Assembly (NCBI GenBank): GCA_051306365.1
Contig: JBPPNC010000033.1
Span: 1 to 64,000 of the forward strand
Origin: Svornostia sp051306365
GTDB taxonomy: Bacteria > Actinomycetota > Thermoleophilia > Solirubrobacterales > Solirubrobacteraceae
Length of the DNA: 64,000 bases
Direction of reading: 5' to 3'
The position numbers were made by a program, and so were the translations under genes. Below the pieces are notes generated by a model. That model was given only the letters and a program-made list of their open reading frames with translations. It made no database searches and was not told the DNA's origin. The first letter of the stretch is position 1; each line of letters starts with the position of its first letter. This document shows, in pieces, positions 42,507 to 50,944 of this stretch.

Positions 42507-44734
42507 ACCTTGGTGATCGGGGCGTACTCGGCCATGAGCTTGCGCTCGGACCCGTCGGTGGCGAAGCGGACGACGACGATGCCGCCGGCCTCCACGCCGG
42601 TGACGACGCCGGCGCCGAACGCCGCGTGCTGGACGTCGTCTCCCATACGAAACTCCGGCGCCGTCGGCGCCGCCGCACGCCCGCTGCGGATCGGCGTCGG
42701 CGAGGGCGCCCCCCACCGCGTGTCGTTGCGCGCCCCTGAGCGGGACGGCCCGGGCTTGAACACCGGCTCGTCCTCACGGTCGGTCAGCTCCAGCGGGATC
42801 TCGTCCAGGAACCGCGAGCGCAGCCCGTACTGCGGGTTGCCGAACACCGACCGGCGGCGCGCGTACGTGATGTACAGGTCGCGCATGGCCCGGGTGATGC
42901 CGACGTACATGAGCCGGCGCTCCTCCTCCAGCCCGCCCTCGTCCAGCGCGCGGGCGTGCGGGAAGACGCCCTCCTCGCATCCGATGAGGAACACGATCGG
43001 GTACTCCAGCCCCTTCGCGTTGTGCAGCGTCATGAGCGTGACGAGGCCCTCGTCGTCGACGCGGCCGTCGGCATCGGCGACGAGCGCGACCTGCTGGAGG
43101 AAGGTCTCGAGCGCCGTGTCGGCGGCGTCGTCCGGCAGGTCGGCCGCATCGAATTCTCGCGCCACCTCCACGAGCTCCTGCAGGTTCTCCATGCGCCCCT
43201 GCGCCTCGATCGTGCGCTCGGCCTCCAGTGCCTCGAGATAGCCGGACTCGTGCAGGATCGCCTCGAGCAGGTCGCCGACCGGCACCTGCTCCCGCGCACG
43301 CGCCCGCAGACCGGCCATGGTGTCCATGAACCGGTCCAGCGCGCGGATCGCGGCGGTGCCCAGGCCCGGTACGGCCGCCGGATCGGCCGCGGCGTCCCAC
43401 ACCGGGATGTCCATCGTCGCGGCGTGGCTGAGCACCCGTGACAGCGACGTCTGCCCGATCCCGCGCTTCGGCGAGTTGGCGACGCGCGTGAAGCTCGCGC
43501 TGTCGCGGTCGTTGGCCAGCACCTGCAGGTATGCCAGCGCGTCCTTGATCTCGGCGCGCTCGTAGAACTTCGTGCCGCCGATGACCTGGTAGCCGATCTC
43601 GCGCCGGACGAGCGTGTCCTCCAGGACCCGCGACTGCGCGTTGGTTCGGTAGAAGCACGCGATCTCCGCGCGCGACACGCCCTCGTCGACGAGCCGCTCG
43701 ATCTCGCCCACGACGAACCGCGCCTCGGCGTGCTCGTCCTCGAGCTCGCGGATCTTCACGGTGTCGCCCTCGCCGAGGTCGGTCCACAGCGTCTTGCCCT
43801 TCCGGCCGCGGTTGTGGGCGATGACCGCGTTGGCGGCGGACAGGATGGTCTGCGTCGAGCGGTAGTTCTGCTCGAGGCGCACGACCGTCGCGTCGGGGTA
43901 GTCGTCCTCGAAGTCGAGGATGTTCGAGATGTCCGCGCTGCGGAAGCTGTAGATCGACTGGTCGTCGTCGCCGACGACCGCGAGGTTGCGCTCCTCGCCG
44001 GTGAGCAGCCGCAGGAGCCGGTACTGCGCGTGATTGGTGTCCTGATACTCGTCGACGAGGACGTGGCGGAACGCCGAGGAGTACCGGTCACGGACCTCCT
44101 GGAAGAGCTCCAGCAGGTTGACCGTGCGGAACAGCAGGTCGTCGAAGTCCATCGCGTTGGCACGATGCAGCTCGCGCTCGTACAGGTCGTACGCGTCGGC
44201 GACGGTCTGCTCGAAGAACGACCCGACGAGATGGCGATAGCCTTCGGCGTCGCGCAGCTGGTTCTTCGCCGCGCTGATCTGGTGCTGGACCGCGCCGGGC
44301 GTGAAGCGCTTGGTGTCGACCCCCAGCTCGTCGAGGCACCGCTTGACCATCCGCCGCGAATCGGCCTGGTCGTAGATCGTGAACCCGCGGGTGTAGCCCA
44401 GCCGCGGGCCGTCGGCACGCAGCATCCGCGCGCACGCCGAGTGGAAGGTCATGACCCACATCGCGCGCGTGCGACCCCCGAGCAGCAGCTCGACGCGCTC
44501 GCGCATCTCCTGCGCAGCCTTGTTCGTAAACGTGATCGCGAGGATCTCGCCATGGCGGGCGAGCCCCGTGTGGACGAGCCACGCGATGCGGTGGGTCAGC
44601 ACCCGGGTCTTCCCCGACCCCGCGCCGGCGAGGATGAGCAGCGGCCCGCCGCGATGTGCGACGGCGGCCTGCTGTTCTGGGTTCAAGCCTTCCAGCAGCT
44701 GCTGGATGCGGGGGTCTGTGGCCGTGTCGCTCAC
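42503..44734 (-). CDS. pcrA: ATP-dependent DNA helicase, UvrD/PcrA type
   Basis: This superfamily 1A 3'-5' helicase acts in repair and replication restart. The 743-residue protein shows the Q-motif region LNPEQQAAVAH, Walker A LAGAGSGKTRVLTHRI, Walker B/motif II VDEYQDTNHAQY, motif III VGDDDQSIYSFRSADISN, VRLEQNYRSTQTI and MTLHNAKGLEYP. The C-terminal tail (about residues 640-743) ends in a KPGPSRS-linked Tudor-like domain (GDDVQHAAFGAGVVTGVEAG) as in PcrA/UvrD. GTG 44734 lies 6 bases after a TATGCT box. It heads the pcrA-folD-gatCAB chain. Confidence 0.96.
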   Translation of the reverse strand: MSDTATDPRIQQLLEGLNPEQQAAVAHRGGPLLILAGAGSGKTRVLTHRIAWLVHTGLARHGEILAITFTNKAAQEMRERVELLLGGRTRAMWVMTFHSACARMLRADGPRLGYTRGFTIYDQADSRRMVKRCLDELGVDTKRFTPGAVQHQISAAKNQLRDAEGYRHLVGSFFEQTVADAYDLYERELHRANAMDFDDLLFRTVNLLELFQEVRDRYSSAFRHVLVDEYQDTNHAQYRLLRLLTGEERNLAVVGDDDQSIYSFRSADISNILDFEDDYPDATVVRLEQNYRSTQTILSAANAVIAHNRGRKGKTLWTDLGEGDTVKIRELEDEHAEARFVVGEIERLVDEGVSRAEIACFYRTNAQSRVLEDTLVRREIGYQVIGGTKFYERAEIKDALAYLQVLANDRDSASFTRVANSPKRGIGQTSLSRVLSHAATMDIPVWDAAADPAAVPGLGTAAIRALDRFMDTMAGLRARAREQVPVGDLLEAILHESGYLEALEAERTIEAQGRMENLQELVEVAREFDAADLPDDAADTALETFLQQVALVADADGRVDDEGLVTLMTLHNAKGLEYPIVFLIGCEEGVFPHARALDEGGLEEERRLMYVGITRAMRDLYITYARRRSVFGNPQYGLRSRFLDEIPLELTDREDEPVFKPGPSRSGARNDTRWGAPSPTPIRSGRAAAPTAPEFRMGDDVQHAAFGAGVVTGVEAGGIVVVRFATDGSERKLMAEYAPITKV

Positions 44735-44740
44735 GGCATC

Positions 44741-44746
44741 AGCATA
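44741..44746 (-). promoter_or_regulatory. -10 box of pcrA
   Basis: TATGCT on the minus strand, 6 bases before the GTG start, giving a leaderless mRNA. Confidence 0.5.
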
Positions 44747-44787
44747 GGTGCGCGGGCGGCGGTGCCGAGCCTTGCGAAGATGCCCGT

Positions 44788-45681
44788 GTGCGACTCACCG
44801 ACGAGGTCCGGGCCACCGCTGCGCAGATCGCCGCCACCGCGCAGTTCGTTCGCATCGACGACGATGCGCTCGCCGCCTACGGGGACCGCTTGGGCACCGG
44901 GCCCGCCGACCCTCCCGGATTGGATCCGGACGCACACCACCTCGACGACGAGCCCGAACACGTTGCGACGTTTCTCCTGACGCTCGACAGCATCAACTTC
45001 GGGTCGGGCTGGTGGCCGACGATCCGCAAGCGGCCCGGAATGTCGGGGTACTTCACCATGGCGACGGCGCTGGCCGAGCACGCCCGCCGGGACGGCGCGT
45101 GGACCGCCGCCGACCTGCGCGCCATGCACGCCGACGCATTGGCCGACGTCCTCGGGCAGCCCCGCGACCACGAACTCATGGCCCTGTACGCCCAGGCCCT
45201 GCGCGCGCTGGGCGACTGGCTTGGCAGCCGGCCCACGCTGGACGTCATCGCCGCCGCCGGAGACTCCGCCGAGCGCTTCGCCGAGGGCCTCGTGCGCGGC
45301 ATGGCGATGTACGCCGATCGCGGGTTCTACAAACGCGCCCAGATCGCGGCAAGCGACCTCGCGCTCGCGGGCGTCGCGTCGTTCAGCGACCTGCACCGCC
45401 TGACGATCTTCGCCGACAACCTCGTCCCCCACGTCCTGCGCCGCGACGGGGTCCTCGTCTACGACGATCGTCTGGCCGCGCACATCGACGCCGCGCGTCC
45501 CCTGCGATTCGGCGGAGCCCAGGAGCGCGAGATCCGCGGGAGTGCCGTCCACGCCGTCGAGCAGCTGGTGGCGCGCATGGACGTCACCGCCAACGAGCTC
45601 GACCACTGGCTGTGGAACAGGGGGCAGGGCCCGCAGTACAAGACGACGCCGCGACACCGCTGCCGCTGCGTCTTCTACTGA
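44788..45681 (+). CDS. queuosine salvage protein (Qng1/DUF2419 family)
   Basis: This is predicted to release the queuine base from queuosine 5'-monophosphate for reuse in tRNA. The 297-residue protein has the hallmark LDSINFGSGWWPTIRKRP near residue 70, MSGYFTMATALAEH, MYADRGFYKRAQIAASDL, FSDLHRLTIFADNLVPHVLR with acidic catalytic candidates, and the C-terminal HRCRCVFY matching the family end. Start GTG 44788 begins VRLTDEV; a start farther upstream would overlap the divergent pcrA promoter. Queuine-inserting tgt is not in this window. Function rests on family recognition, not on local context. Confidence 0.87.
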   Translation: MRLTDEVRATAAQIAATAQFVRIDDDALAAYGDRLGTGPADPPGLDPDAHHLDDEPEHVATFLLTLDSINFGSGWWPTIRKRPGMSGYFTMATALAEHARRDGAWTAADLRAMHADALADVLGQPRDHELMALYAQALRALGDWLGSRPTLDVIAAAGDSAERFAEGLVRGMAMYADRGFYKRAQIAASDLALAGVASFSDLHRLTIFADNLVPHVLRRDGVLVYDDRLAAHIDAARPLRFGGAQEREIRGSAVHAVEQLVARMDVTANELDHWLWNRGQGPQYKTTPRHRCRCVFY

Positions 45682-45686
45682 GCAGA

Positions 45687-46808
45687 TCAGCCGCGGCGCA
45701 GCGAGAGCTTGCGCACGGAATCGCGCTCGCGCCCCGCGCCGTCGAGGTGCGCGCGCACCCACGTCGCGACCCGTCCCCGCTTCACGGCCTGCGTGCCGCC
45801 GGCCCGCAGCCTCAGCGTGATGGTCTTCGACGACGAACCCTTGATCGAGAACCGCGCCGCGCCGTACCGGGCGATCCCGCCGGCGGGGCGCTTGTGGTGC
45901 AGGCGCACCGTGCCCATGCACCGCGCGCGGCTGCGGCACTGCAGGCGGACGGCGACCCGTCCGCTGCGCGCCCGCAGGCTGGTCGAGACGACCTTCACCC
46001 GCGCGGCCCCGAGACTGCCCCGCGACTTGGCCACCGTCGTGCCGGCGACCGTCAGCGCGGCACCGGGGGTCGGCTCTGACGCAGTGCCCGTGGCGGGACC
46101 CGACGGCTCACCGGGCTTGTTGCAAGCGATCCGCGGGTTGACCTCCTGGCTGGCGCCGCCGAGGAAGAGGTAGCGCCCCGCGGCCAGCCACGTGCCGGTC
46201 TCACACGGACCCGTGGTGAACAGGCCCGGCGCCGAGGTGAAGGTGAACGAGGTCAGGGCCAGCGTGCCGAAGCCCGACCCGGTGGCCGGGCCGATCTGAA
46301 AGACGGGGCCGAAACCGGGGTCCGTGAGCTTGACCGTCGACGGCACGACGACGCCGCGGTGCAGCGGGCTCAACGCCTTCATGTGGAAGAGCACCGCGTC
46401 GGTCCCGGCGTTGTACATGCGGATCGGGTCGACCTGCGACGTGCCGGTGACGTTGCCATTCTTGAACTCGACGGTCGCCTTGCCCGTGCCCAGCAGCGAG
46501 GACGCGGCGCAGCGCGGCTCGAAGCCCTGCAGGTCGTCGGCCTTGCAGACGGTGGCGATCTGGTGCCCGCGGTACTCGAAGCCCTTCGGCATGGCGACGG
46601 CGAGCACCTGGAGGGCCGGCTGCGGGCTGCCGGTCACGGTGCTCTGGAGGCTGACCGTGGCCCCGCTCGCAGGCGACGCGGGATCGACGGTCATGGACAG
46701 CATCGTGGTCGCGGCGCTCGCGGGCGCTGCCGTCAGACCGAAGACGAGCGCCGCCCCGAGGGCGGCGCGTCGCACCTTACCTGTGATGTCGAACAACGGG
46801 CTATGCAT
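45687..46808 (-). CDS. secreted protein with C-terminal beta-rich domain
   Basis: The 373-residue protein has a Sec signal peptide (about residues 1-33, ending PASA-AT). The N-terminal two thirds read as beta-sandwich (TMLSMTVDPASPASGATVSL, PALQVLAVAMPKGFEYRGHQ) with paired cysteines (CKADDLQGFEPRC, CETGTW...IACN). The last 110 residues are Arg-rich strands (RVKVVSTSLRARSGRVAVRL) of the type that ends many exported proteins in this lineage. No enzyme motif is seen. A near-consensus promoter precedes it, and its stop is 6 bases from the convergent queuosine gene. Confidence 0.8.
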   Translation of the reverse strand: MHSPLFDITGKVRRAALGAALVFGLTAAPASAATTMLSMTVDPASPASGATVSLQSTVTGSPQPALQVLAVAMPKGFEYRGHQIATVCKADDLQGFEPRCAASSLLGTGKATVEFKNGNVTGTSQVDPIRMYNAGTDAVLFHMKALSPLHRGVVVPSTVKLTDPGFGPVFQIGPATGSGFGTLALTSFTFTSAPGLFTTGPCETGTWLAAGRYLFLGGASQEVNPRIACNKPGEPSGPATGTASEPTPGAALTVAGTTVAKSRGSLGAARVKVVSTSLRARSGRVAVRLQCRSRARCMGTVRLHHKRPAGGIARYGAARFSIKGSSSKTITLRLRAGGTQAVKRGRVATWVRAHLDGAGRERDSVRKLSLRRG

Positions 46809-46820
46809 TATGAGCGGGCA

Positions 46821-46849
46821 AGGATAGGCGCCGGTCCACCGCTTGACAA
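46821..46849 (-). promoter_or_regulatory. near-consensus promoter of the secreted protein gene
   Basis: On the minus strand TTGTCA (46849-46844) is followed after exactly 17 bases by TATCCT (46826-46821). This is the only -35/-10 pair in the window close to the sigma-70 consensus, suggesting strong expression of the secreted protein. The ATG is 12 bases beyond the -10. Confidence 0.65.
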
Positions 46850-47497
46850 GTGGAGCTTTCACCACCGATCGGGGGTGCCTATGTGCCCGTTGCACAGGTG
46901 TACTCTGCGGCCATCTCGGCTCGTGTGCTCATCCTGCACGGCTGGCAGGGCTCGCAGGGCCCACACTGGCAGCGATGGCTCGCCCCGGAGCTGCGCGCTG
47001 CCGGCTGCCACGTCCAGCTCCCCGAACTTCCGGACGCGATGACGCCGCGGCTTGCCGCGTGGCGATCCGCGCTCGACGATGAGCTCGCCCAGCTGGCCGC
47101 GGGCGAAGGCGAGCGCTTGGTCGTGTGCCACTCGCTCGGATGCATCCTGTGGCTGCACCACGCGGGCCGTACGTCCCCCGGCGCCGCGCACGTCGATCGC
47201 GTCCTGCTCAACGCGCCCCCAGGTCCACTCGGCGAGCTGCCGACCTTCTTCCCGGTGCCGATCGACGCCGCGGCTGTGGCCGACGCTGCGGGGATGACCC
47301 GGCTCGTCTGTTCCGACAACGATCCGTACTGTCCCGAAGGTGCACAGGCGGTCTACGCCGAGCCGCTCGGCATCGCCCGCGACGTGCTGCCCGGGCAGGG
47401 TCATCTCAACGTTGACGCCGGCTACGGGCCCTGGCCGGCGATGCTGGACTGGTGCCTTGGCCGGCGGGCAGACCTCGAGGCGCGGCCGGGCGCCTGA
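46850..47497 (+). CDS. RBBP9/YdeN-like serine hydrolase
   Basis: This small alpha/beta hydrolase starts its fold directly with RVLILHGWQGSQGPHWQRWL, has the nucleophile in VCHSLGCILWL, DNDPYCP with the Asp and GQGHLNVDAGYGPWP with the His, all as in the RBBP9/YdeN family. The start is uncertain: GTG 46850 (215 residues) has no ribosome site, while GTG 46925 (190 residues) lies 18 bases after a TACTCT box at 46901-46906 and gives the usual family length. Cytoplasmic esterase or thioesterase activity is expected; the substrate is not known. cysK converges on it. Confidence 0.85.
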   Translation: MELSPPIGGAYVPVAQVYSAAISARVLILHGWQGSQGPHWQRWLAPELRAAGCHVQLPELPDAMTPRLAAWRSALDDELAQLAAGEGERLVVCHSLGCILWLHHAGRTSPGAAHVDRVLLNAPPGPLGELPTFFPVPIDAAAVADAAGMTRLVCSDNDPYCPEGAQAVYAEPLGIARDVLPGQGHLNVDAGYGPWPAMLDWCLGRRADLEARPGA

Positions 47498-47503
47498 GCC
47501 CGC

Positions 47504-48430
47504 TCACTCCGGCGCGAAGAAGGGCGTCGACGCGTAGCGCTCGCCGGAATCCGGCAGAACCACGACGATCCTCTTGCCCTGCGACGCGGGCCGCGCGGCG
47601 AGCTGCAGCGCCCCCGCCAGGGCCGCCCCGCACGACAGGCCGGCGAGCACGCCCTCGGTGCGGGCCACGAGCCGCGCGGTCTCGATCGCGTCCTCGTCGT
47701 CGATCGGGATGACCTCGTCAAGGATCTCCCGATTGAGGACCGCCGGGACGAATCCCGCGCCGATGCCCTGGATCTTGTGGGCGCCCGCGGTGCCGCCGGA
47801 CAGGACCGAGGACGACTTCGGCTCGACGGCCACGACCTGCAGCTTCGGGTTGCGCGCCTTCAGCGCCTCCCCGGCCCCGGTGATCGTGCCGCCCGTGCCG
47901 ACGCCCGCGACGAGGATGTCGACGTCGCCGTCCATCGCCTCCCAGATCTCCGGCCCGGTGCCCTCCCGGTGCGCCGCCGGGTTCGCGGGGTTGGAGAACT
48001 GGTCGGGGAGGAACACGTCGTCACGGGTCGCCAACGCGCGGGCGGCCGCGACGGCCTCGTTCATGCCGCCCATCGACTCGGTGATCTCGACGCGGGCGCC
48101 GTAGAGCTTCAGCAGCGCCTCGCGCTCGCGGCTCATGCCCTGCGGCAGCGTGAGCACGAGGTCGTAACCCTTCGCGGCGCACACGAAGGCCAGCGCGATC
48201 CCGGTGTTGCCCGATGTCGCCTCGACGATCGTGGTGCGCCCGGGCTCGATGCGCCCCTCCCGCTCGGCGGCCTCGATCATCGCCACGCCGATGCGGTCCT
48301 TGACCGAGCCCCCCGGGTTGGCGACCTCGAGCTTGCCGAAGATCCGCACGCCCTCGGGGGCGATCCGGGTGAGCTCGACCATCGGCGTGCGGCCGACATG
48401 CTCTGCGATGTTGATCGGGATTCGCGCCAT
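47504..48430 (-). CDS. cysK: cysteine synthase A (O-acetylserine sulfhydrylase)
   Basis: This PLP fold-type II enzyme forms cysteine from O-acetylserine and sulfide. The 308-residue protein has the Schiff-base Lys in VANPGGSVKDRIG, the substrate loop EATSGNTGIALA, the phosphate-binding GVGTGGTITGAGEAL and GAGFVPAVLN. ATG 48430 follows TAGAGT by 9 bases. No serine acetyltransferase (cysE) is next to it. A cysteine-free Rrf2 regulator that resembles CymR lies 1.4 kb away. Confidence 0.96.
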   Translation of the reverse strand: MARIPINIAEHVGRTPMVELTRIAPEGVRIFGKLEVANPGGSVKDRIGVAMIEAAEREGRIEPGRTTIVEATSGNTGIALAFVCAAKGYDLVLTLPQGMSREREALLKLYGARVEITESMGGMNEAVAAARALATRDDVFLPDQFSNPANPAAHREGTGPEIWEAMDGDVDILVAGVGTGGTITGAGEALKARNPKLQVVAVEPKSSSVLSGGTAGAHKIQGIGAGFVPAVLNREILDEVIPIDDEDAIETARLVARTEGVLAGLSCGAALAGALQLAARPASQGKRIVVVLPDSGERYASTPFFAPE

Positions 48431-48439
48431 TCATCGCAC

Positions 48440-48445
48440 ACTCTA
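48440..48445 (-). promoter_or_regulatory. -10 box of cysK
   Basis: TAGAGT on the minus strand, 9 bases before ATG 48430. Confidence 0.45.
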
Positions 48446-48597
48446 AGTGCCGCGGCAGGCAGTGCCCTCCGGCAGGGGGAATCCCCAAAGAGGTCGAATG
48501 ATCGTCCGGGACTGCGGTGTCGCGCTCCCGGGATCACCGGTTCCCGCCGGAAAGACAGGTACCCGACCGGCTCCCGATCGCCCCGGAGACTTCTCAG

Positions 48598-48795
48598 ATG
48601 GCTGCCATGCCCCAACCCCAGCCCGAGCCCCGCGCGCTGCCCGACGCGCGCGCCGCGACCGGCGTCACGCTGCGGGTCGACTTCTCGACCGGCCGCATCC
48701 TCGGCCCCGTCGACCCCGCCGACCTGCACCTCACGCGCGCCAGCGGCGAGCACGATGCCGAACTGACGGACCTTCCCCGCCGCCGGCCGGAGTAG
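48598..48795 (+). CDS. small hypothetical protein, 65 residues
   Basis: ATG 48598 has GGAGA eight bases upstream. The product has a Pro-rich head (MPQPQPEPRALPDARAA) and a strand-like body (TGVTLRVDFSTGRILGPVDP, ADLHLTRASGEHDAELTDLP). The regular strand pattern and ribosome site suggest a real gene. No family recognised. Between cysK and this gene (48446-48597) only an imperfect hairpin (CCGGGA/TCCCGG, 48506-48531) was seen. An ion channel gene follows. Confidence 0.45.
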   Translation: MAAMPQPQPEPRALPDARAATGVTLRVDFSTGRILGPVDPADLHLTRASGEHDAELTDLPRRRPE

Positions 48796-48832
48796 GGTCG
48801 GCGCGCCGGCGCAGTGCGCGCCGGACCTGCCC

Positions 48833-49501
48833 ATGACCAACCCGCCCGACGCAGGATTCCGCCGCCAGCGCTTTGCGCTCGTCATGGTGCTGTCACTCGG
48901 TACCGTCCTCCTGACGATCGCCACCCCGCAGGCCGACGGCACGCGGGCCATCGCACTCTTCCTGCAGGGCCTGGCGCTGATCGTGGCCATCGTCGCGGCG
49001 CGCGATCACGAGCGGCTGCGCCAGCAGACGGCCATCCTCCTGATGGTCGCGCTGCTCAGCGCGTGCGCGCTCGCCGGCCTGGGCGTGCTGACCGATGACG
49101 TGCGCGTGCTCGCGTCCCTGTCGATCGCCGTCGCCACGCCCGCCGTCATGGTCCGGGGCCTCGTCCGCCTGCTGCGCGAGCGCGGCGTCGTGCTGCAGGC
49201 CGTCTTCGGGGCGCTCGCGCTGTACCTGCAGATCGGGTTGATCTTCGCCTTCGCCGCCGCCGGCATCGGCTCGGCGCAGGGCACGCCCTTCTTCGGCGGC
49301 AACGATCCCCAGTCGATCAGCGAGTTCGTCTACTTCAGCTTCACCACGATGTCCACGACCGGCTACGGCGACCTTACGCCCGCCACGTCGCTCGGGCGCT
49401 CGCTCGCCGTGCTCGAGATGCTCGTCGGGCAGATCTATCTCGTGACGGTCGTGGGCTTGCTCGTGGGGAACATCGGCCGACCGCGGCCGATGGCCCCCTG
49501 A
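48833..49501 (+). CDS. potassium-channel-type membrane protein
   Basis: The 222-residue protein has about six hydrophobic segments. The last two flank a pore loop with the K-channel selectivity signature, FSFTTMSTTGYGDLTPAT near residues 170-187, so TTGYGDL is intact. Four N-terminal helices precede the pore, but no voltage-sensor Arg ladder is clear. It lacks a C-terminal RCK domain. It is probably a small homotetrameric K+ channel. ATG 48833 has no clear ribosome site; a TAGGGT box lies 33 bases upstream. Confidence 0.87.
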   Translation: MTNPPDAGFRRQRFALVMVLSLGTVLLTIATPQADGTRAIALFLQGLALIVAIVAARDHERLRQQTAILLMVALLSACALAGLGVLTDDVRVLASLSIAVATPAVMVRGLVRLLRERGVVLQAVFGALALYLQIGLIFAFAAAGIGSAQGTPFFGGNDPQSISEFVYFSFTTMSTTGYGDLTPATSLGRSLAVLEMLVGQIYLVTVVGLLVGNIGRPRPMAP

Positions 49502-49504
49502 CGA

Positions 49505-49750
49505 TCAGTTGCGCGGCACCGACGCCGTCGCGTCGGCGACGACGAGGTTCTTCACGAGTTCGGCCATGCCGAGGATCTCGACCACCGAGGAGCCCTGCGA
49601 CGCCTGGAAGTACACCGTGTCCTCCTGGCCCCCGGGAGCCGCAACCGTGAAGGCGACGAGCACGCTGCGCACCTCCGCGCCGTCACCATGCTGGTCCTCG
49701 ACGGCGGAGACCAGACGCCCCACCGTGTCATCGATACGGCTGCGCTCCAT
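49505..49750 (-). CDS. small conserved-looking hypothetical protein, 81 residues
   Basis: ATG 49750 has GAGGAGAG upstream and starts MERSRIDDTVGRLVSAVEDQ; the longer frame to 49798 lacks a ribosome site. The protein has an N-terminal helix and a strand-rich core (AEVRSVLVAFTVAAPGGQED, TVYFQASQGSSVVEILGMAE), then a short helix. It converges on the channel gene. No known family is recognised. Confidence 0.65.
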   Translation of the reverse strand: MERSRIDDTVGRLVSAVEDQHGDGAEVRSVLVAFTVAAPGGQEDTVYFQASQGSSVVEILGMAELVKNLVVADATASVPRN

Positions 49751-49833
49751 CGCGCTCTCCTCGTGTCGTTCGTCGTGCGAACCTGGGAGAAAGCACATCC
49801 GACGCGCCGGACGGAACGGCGACCTCAGTACTC

Positions 49834-50226
49834 TTAGATATAGTACATCGCAGCGCCGGCGTCGCGCTGCTCGCGCTCGATGACGTCGGCGATGGTGGTG
49901 CTCTCGAGCACCGCGCGCGCCGCGCGGGCGGCATCCCCCAGGACCCCGACGGAGTCCCGGCCGAGCGGGCCATCGAGCAGCTCGACGACCTCGAGCACCG
50001 TGATCTCCGCGGGCGCCTTCGCAAACGCGTAGCCGCCCTTCACGCCGCGCTGGCTGCGCAGCAGGCCCGCGCGCCGGAGCGTCGCGAACAGCTGCTCGAG
50101 GAACTGCACGGGGATGTCCCGGCGCCGCGCGAGCTCGCCCAGCGGGACGGGCGCGTCGCCCCCGGTCTTTCCGAGTTCGGCGAGCGCCTGCAGCGCGTAG
50201 GGACTTTTCGAGGTGATCGAGATCAC
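49834..50226 (-). CDS. Rrf2-family regulator without Fe-S cysteines (CymR-like)
   Basis: This is a winged-helix transcription factor of 130 residues. It opens with ISITSKSPYALQALAELG, has the recognition helix PVQFLEQLFATLRRAGLLRS and the wing QRGVKGGYAFAKAPAEITV. It contains no cysteine, so it cannot bind the Fe-S cluster of IscR-type Rrf2 proteins. The C-terminal AVLESTTIADVIE and AMYYI end recall CymR, the cysteine-metabolism repressor of Bacillus, as I remember it. The GTG at 50226 was chosen as the normal Rrf2 N-terminus. It is divergent from vanZ with interleaved promoters; cysK lies 1.4 kb away. Confidence 0.87.
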   Translation of the reverse strand: MISITSKSPYALQALAELGKTGGDAPVPLGELARRRDIPVQFLEQLFATLRRAGLLRSQRGVKGGYAFAKAPAEITVLEVVELLDGPLGRDSVGVLGDAARAARAVLESTTIADVIEREQRDAGAAMYYI

Positions 50227-50231
50227 GGCGG

Positions 50232-50244
50232 TAGCGTCAGGGTA
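50232..50244. promoter_or_regulatory. interleaved divergent promoters of rrf2 and vanZ
   Basis: TAGCGT (50232-50237, plus strand) lies 6 bases before vanZ ATG. TACCCT (50244-50239, minus strand) lies 12 bases before the rrf2 GTG. The palindrome-like GTGATC-GA-GATCAC (50213-50226) sits at the rrf2 start codon and may be the operator. Confidence 0.5.
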
Positions 50245-50594
50245 TGCCACCCGCCGTACGGTTCGCACCGGCCCTCGCGCTCATGGGCCTCATCTTCCAC
50301 CTCTCGGCCCAGCCGGACCTGAGCTCCGGCATCGAGGGCTGGGACTTCCTGCTGCGCAAGCTCGGCCACATGGCCGTCTTCGGCACGCTGTACGCGCTGC
50401 TGTGGTGGGCGATGCCCCATCAGCCGATCGCGGCCGCCGTGATCGCCGTGCTCTACGCCGCCGGCGACGAGTGGCACCAGTCCTTCACGGAGGGCCGGCA
50501 CGGCACGCCGGTCGACATCCTCATCGATGCGACGGGCGTGCTCGTCGCCTACCTGCTGATCAGCGTCAGGCAGCGTCCTCGAACGCTCCCTTGA
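50244..50594 (+). CDS. VanZ-like family protein
   Basis: The 116-residue membrane protein has about three hydrophobic segments. The VanZ signature is present: LIFHLSAQPDLSSG, DFLLRKLGHMAVFGTLYALL (Lys-His pair) and AAGDEWHQSFTEGRHGTPVDILIDATG. VanZ proteins are linked to glycopeptide resistance and envelope stress; the exact function is unknown. ATG 50244 lies 6 bases after TAGCGT, so it is leaderless. It overlaps the remnant that follows on the other strand by 29 bases. Confidence 0.88.
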   Translation: MPPAVRFAPALALMGLIFHLSAQPDLSSGIEGWDFLLRKLGHMAVFGTLYALLWWAMPHQPIAAAVIAVLYAAGDEWHQSFTEGRHGTPVDILIDATGVLVAYLLISVRQRPRTLP

Positions 50595-50944
50595 GCGTGT
50601 GGACCTCGCGCCCGCCCCAGTGGCCGTCGCCGCCGTGCCACCAGAGCCCGAGCGAACCGAGCCGGCGCTGTTCGAGCCCGCGAGGATGTGCTCGGTGTTG
50701 CGCAGGTACGTCGCAACTTGACGAGGTCGACCGCCGACGGGTGCAGGCCGGTGTGGCCGCCGCAGTGCTTCGGGCTGTTCCCGTCACGCTCGACGATCCT
50801 GCCGCCCGCGGCGACGTTGTCGCGGTTGTAGACCATCGCCGCGGTCTCCTCCTCACCGTCATCGACCCACCAGCGCACGTTCGGCACGCCCGCCTTCGAG
50901 AACACAGGGATCGGGGAGAGGATCGACGGTCCCCCGATCGGGTC
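50566..50944 (-). pseudogene. decayed gene of unknown family, at least two frameshifts
   Basis: Starting directly after the HDOD gene stop, one frame reads DPIGGPSILSPIPVFSKAGV, WWVDDGEEETAAMVYNRDNV and RDGNSPKHCGGHTGLHPSAV. A second frame continues LRNTEHILAGSNSAGSVRSG, and a third ends LWWHGGDGHWGGREVHTLKG with FEDAA and TGA at 50566. The three pieces join smoothly, so the ancestor was one protein of more than 120 residues at this end. No start is left. Family not recognised. It fills the vanZ-HDOD gap. Confidence 0.6.

Noticed and set aside
46843..46848. TTGACA on the plus strand as -35 of the esterase gene
   Set aside because: No -10-like hexamer at 16-18 bases; the same bases are better explained as the -35 of the divergent secreted protein gene.
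48431..48597. Riboswitch before the 65-residue protein or channel
   Set aside because: Several hairpins and GGGGGAATCCCC were noted, but no known aptamer consensus could be assembled.
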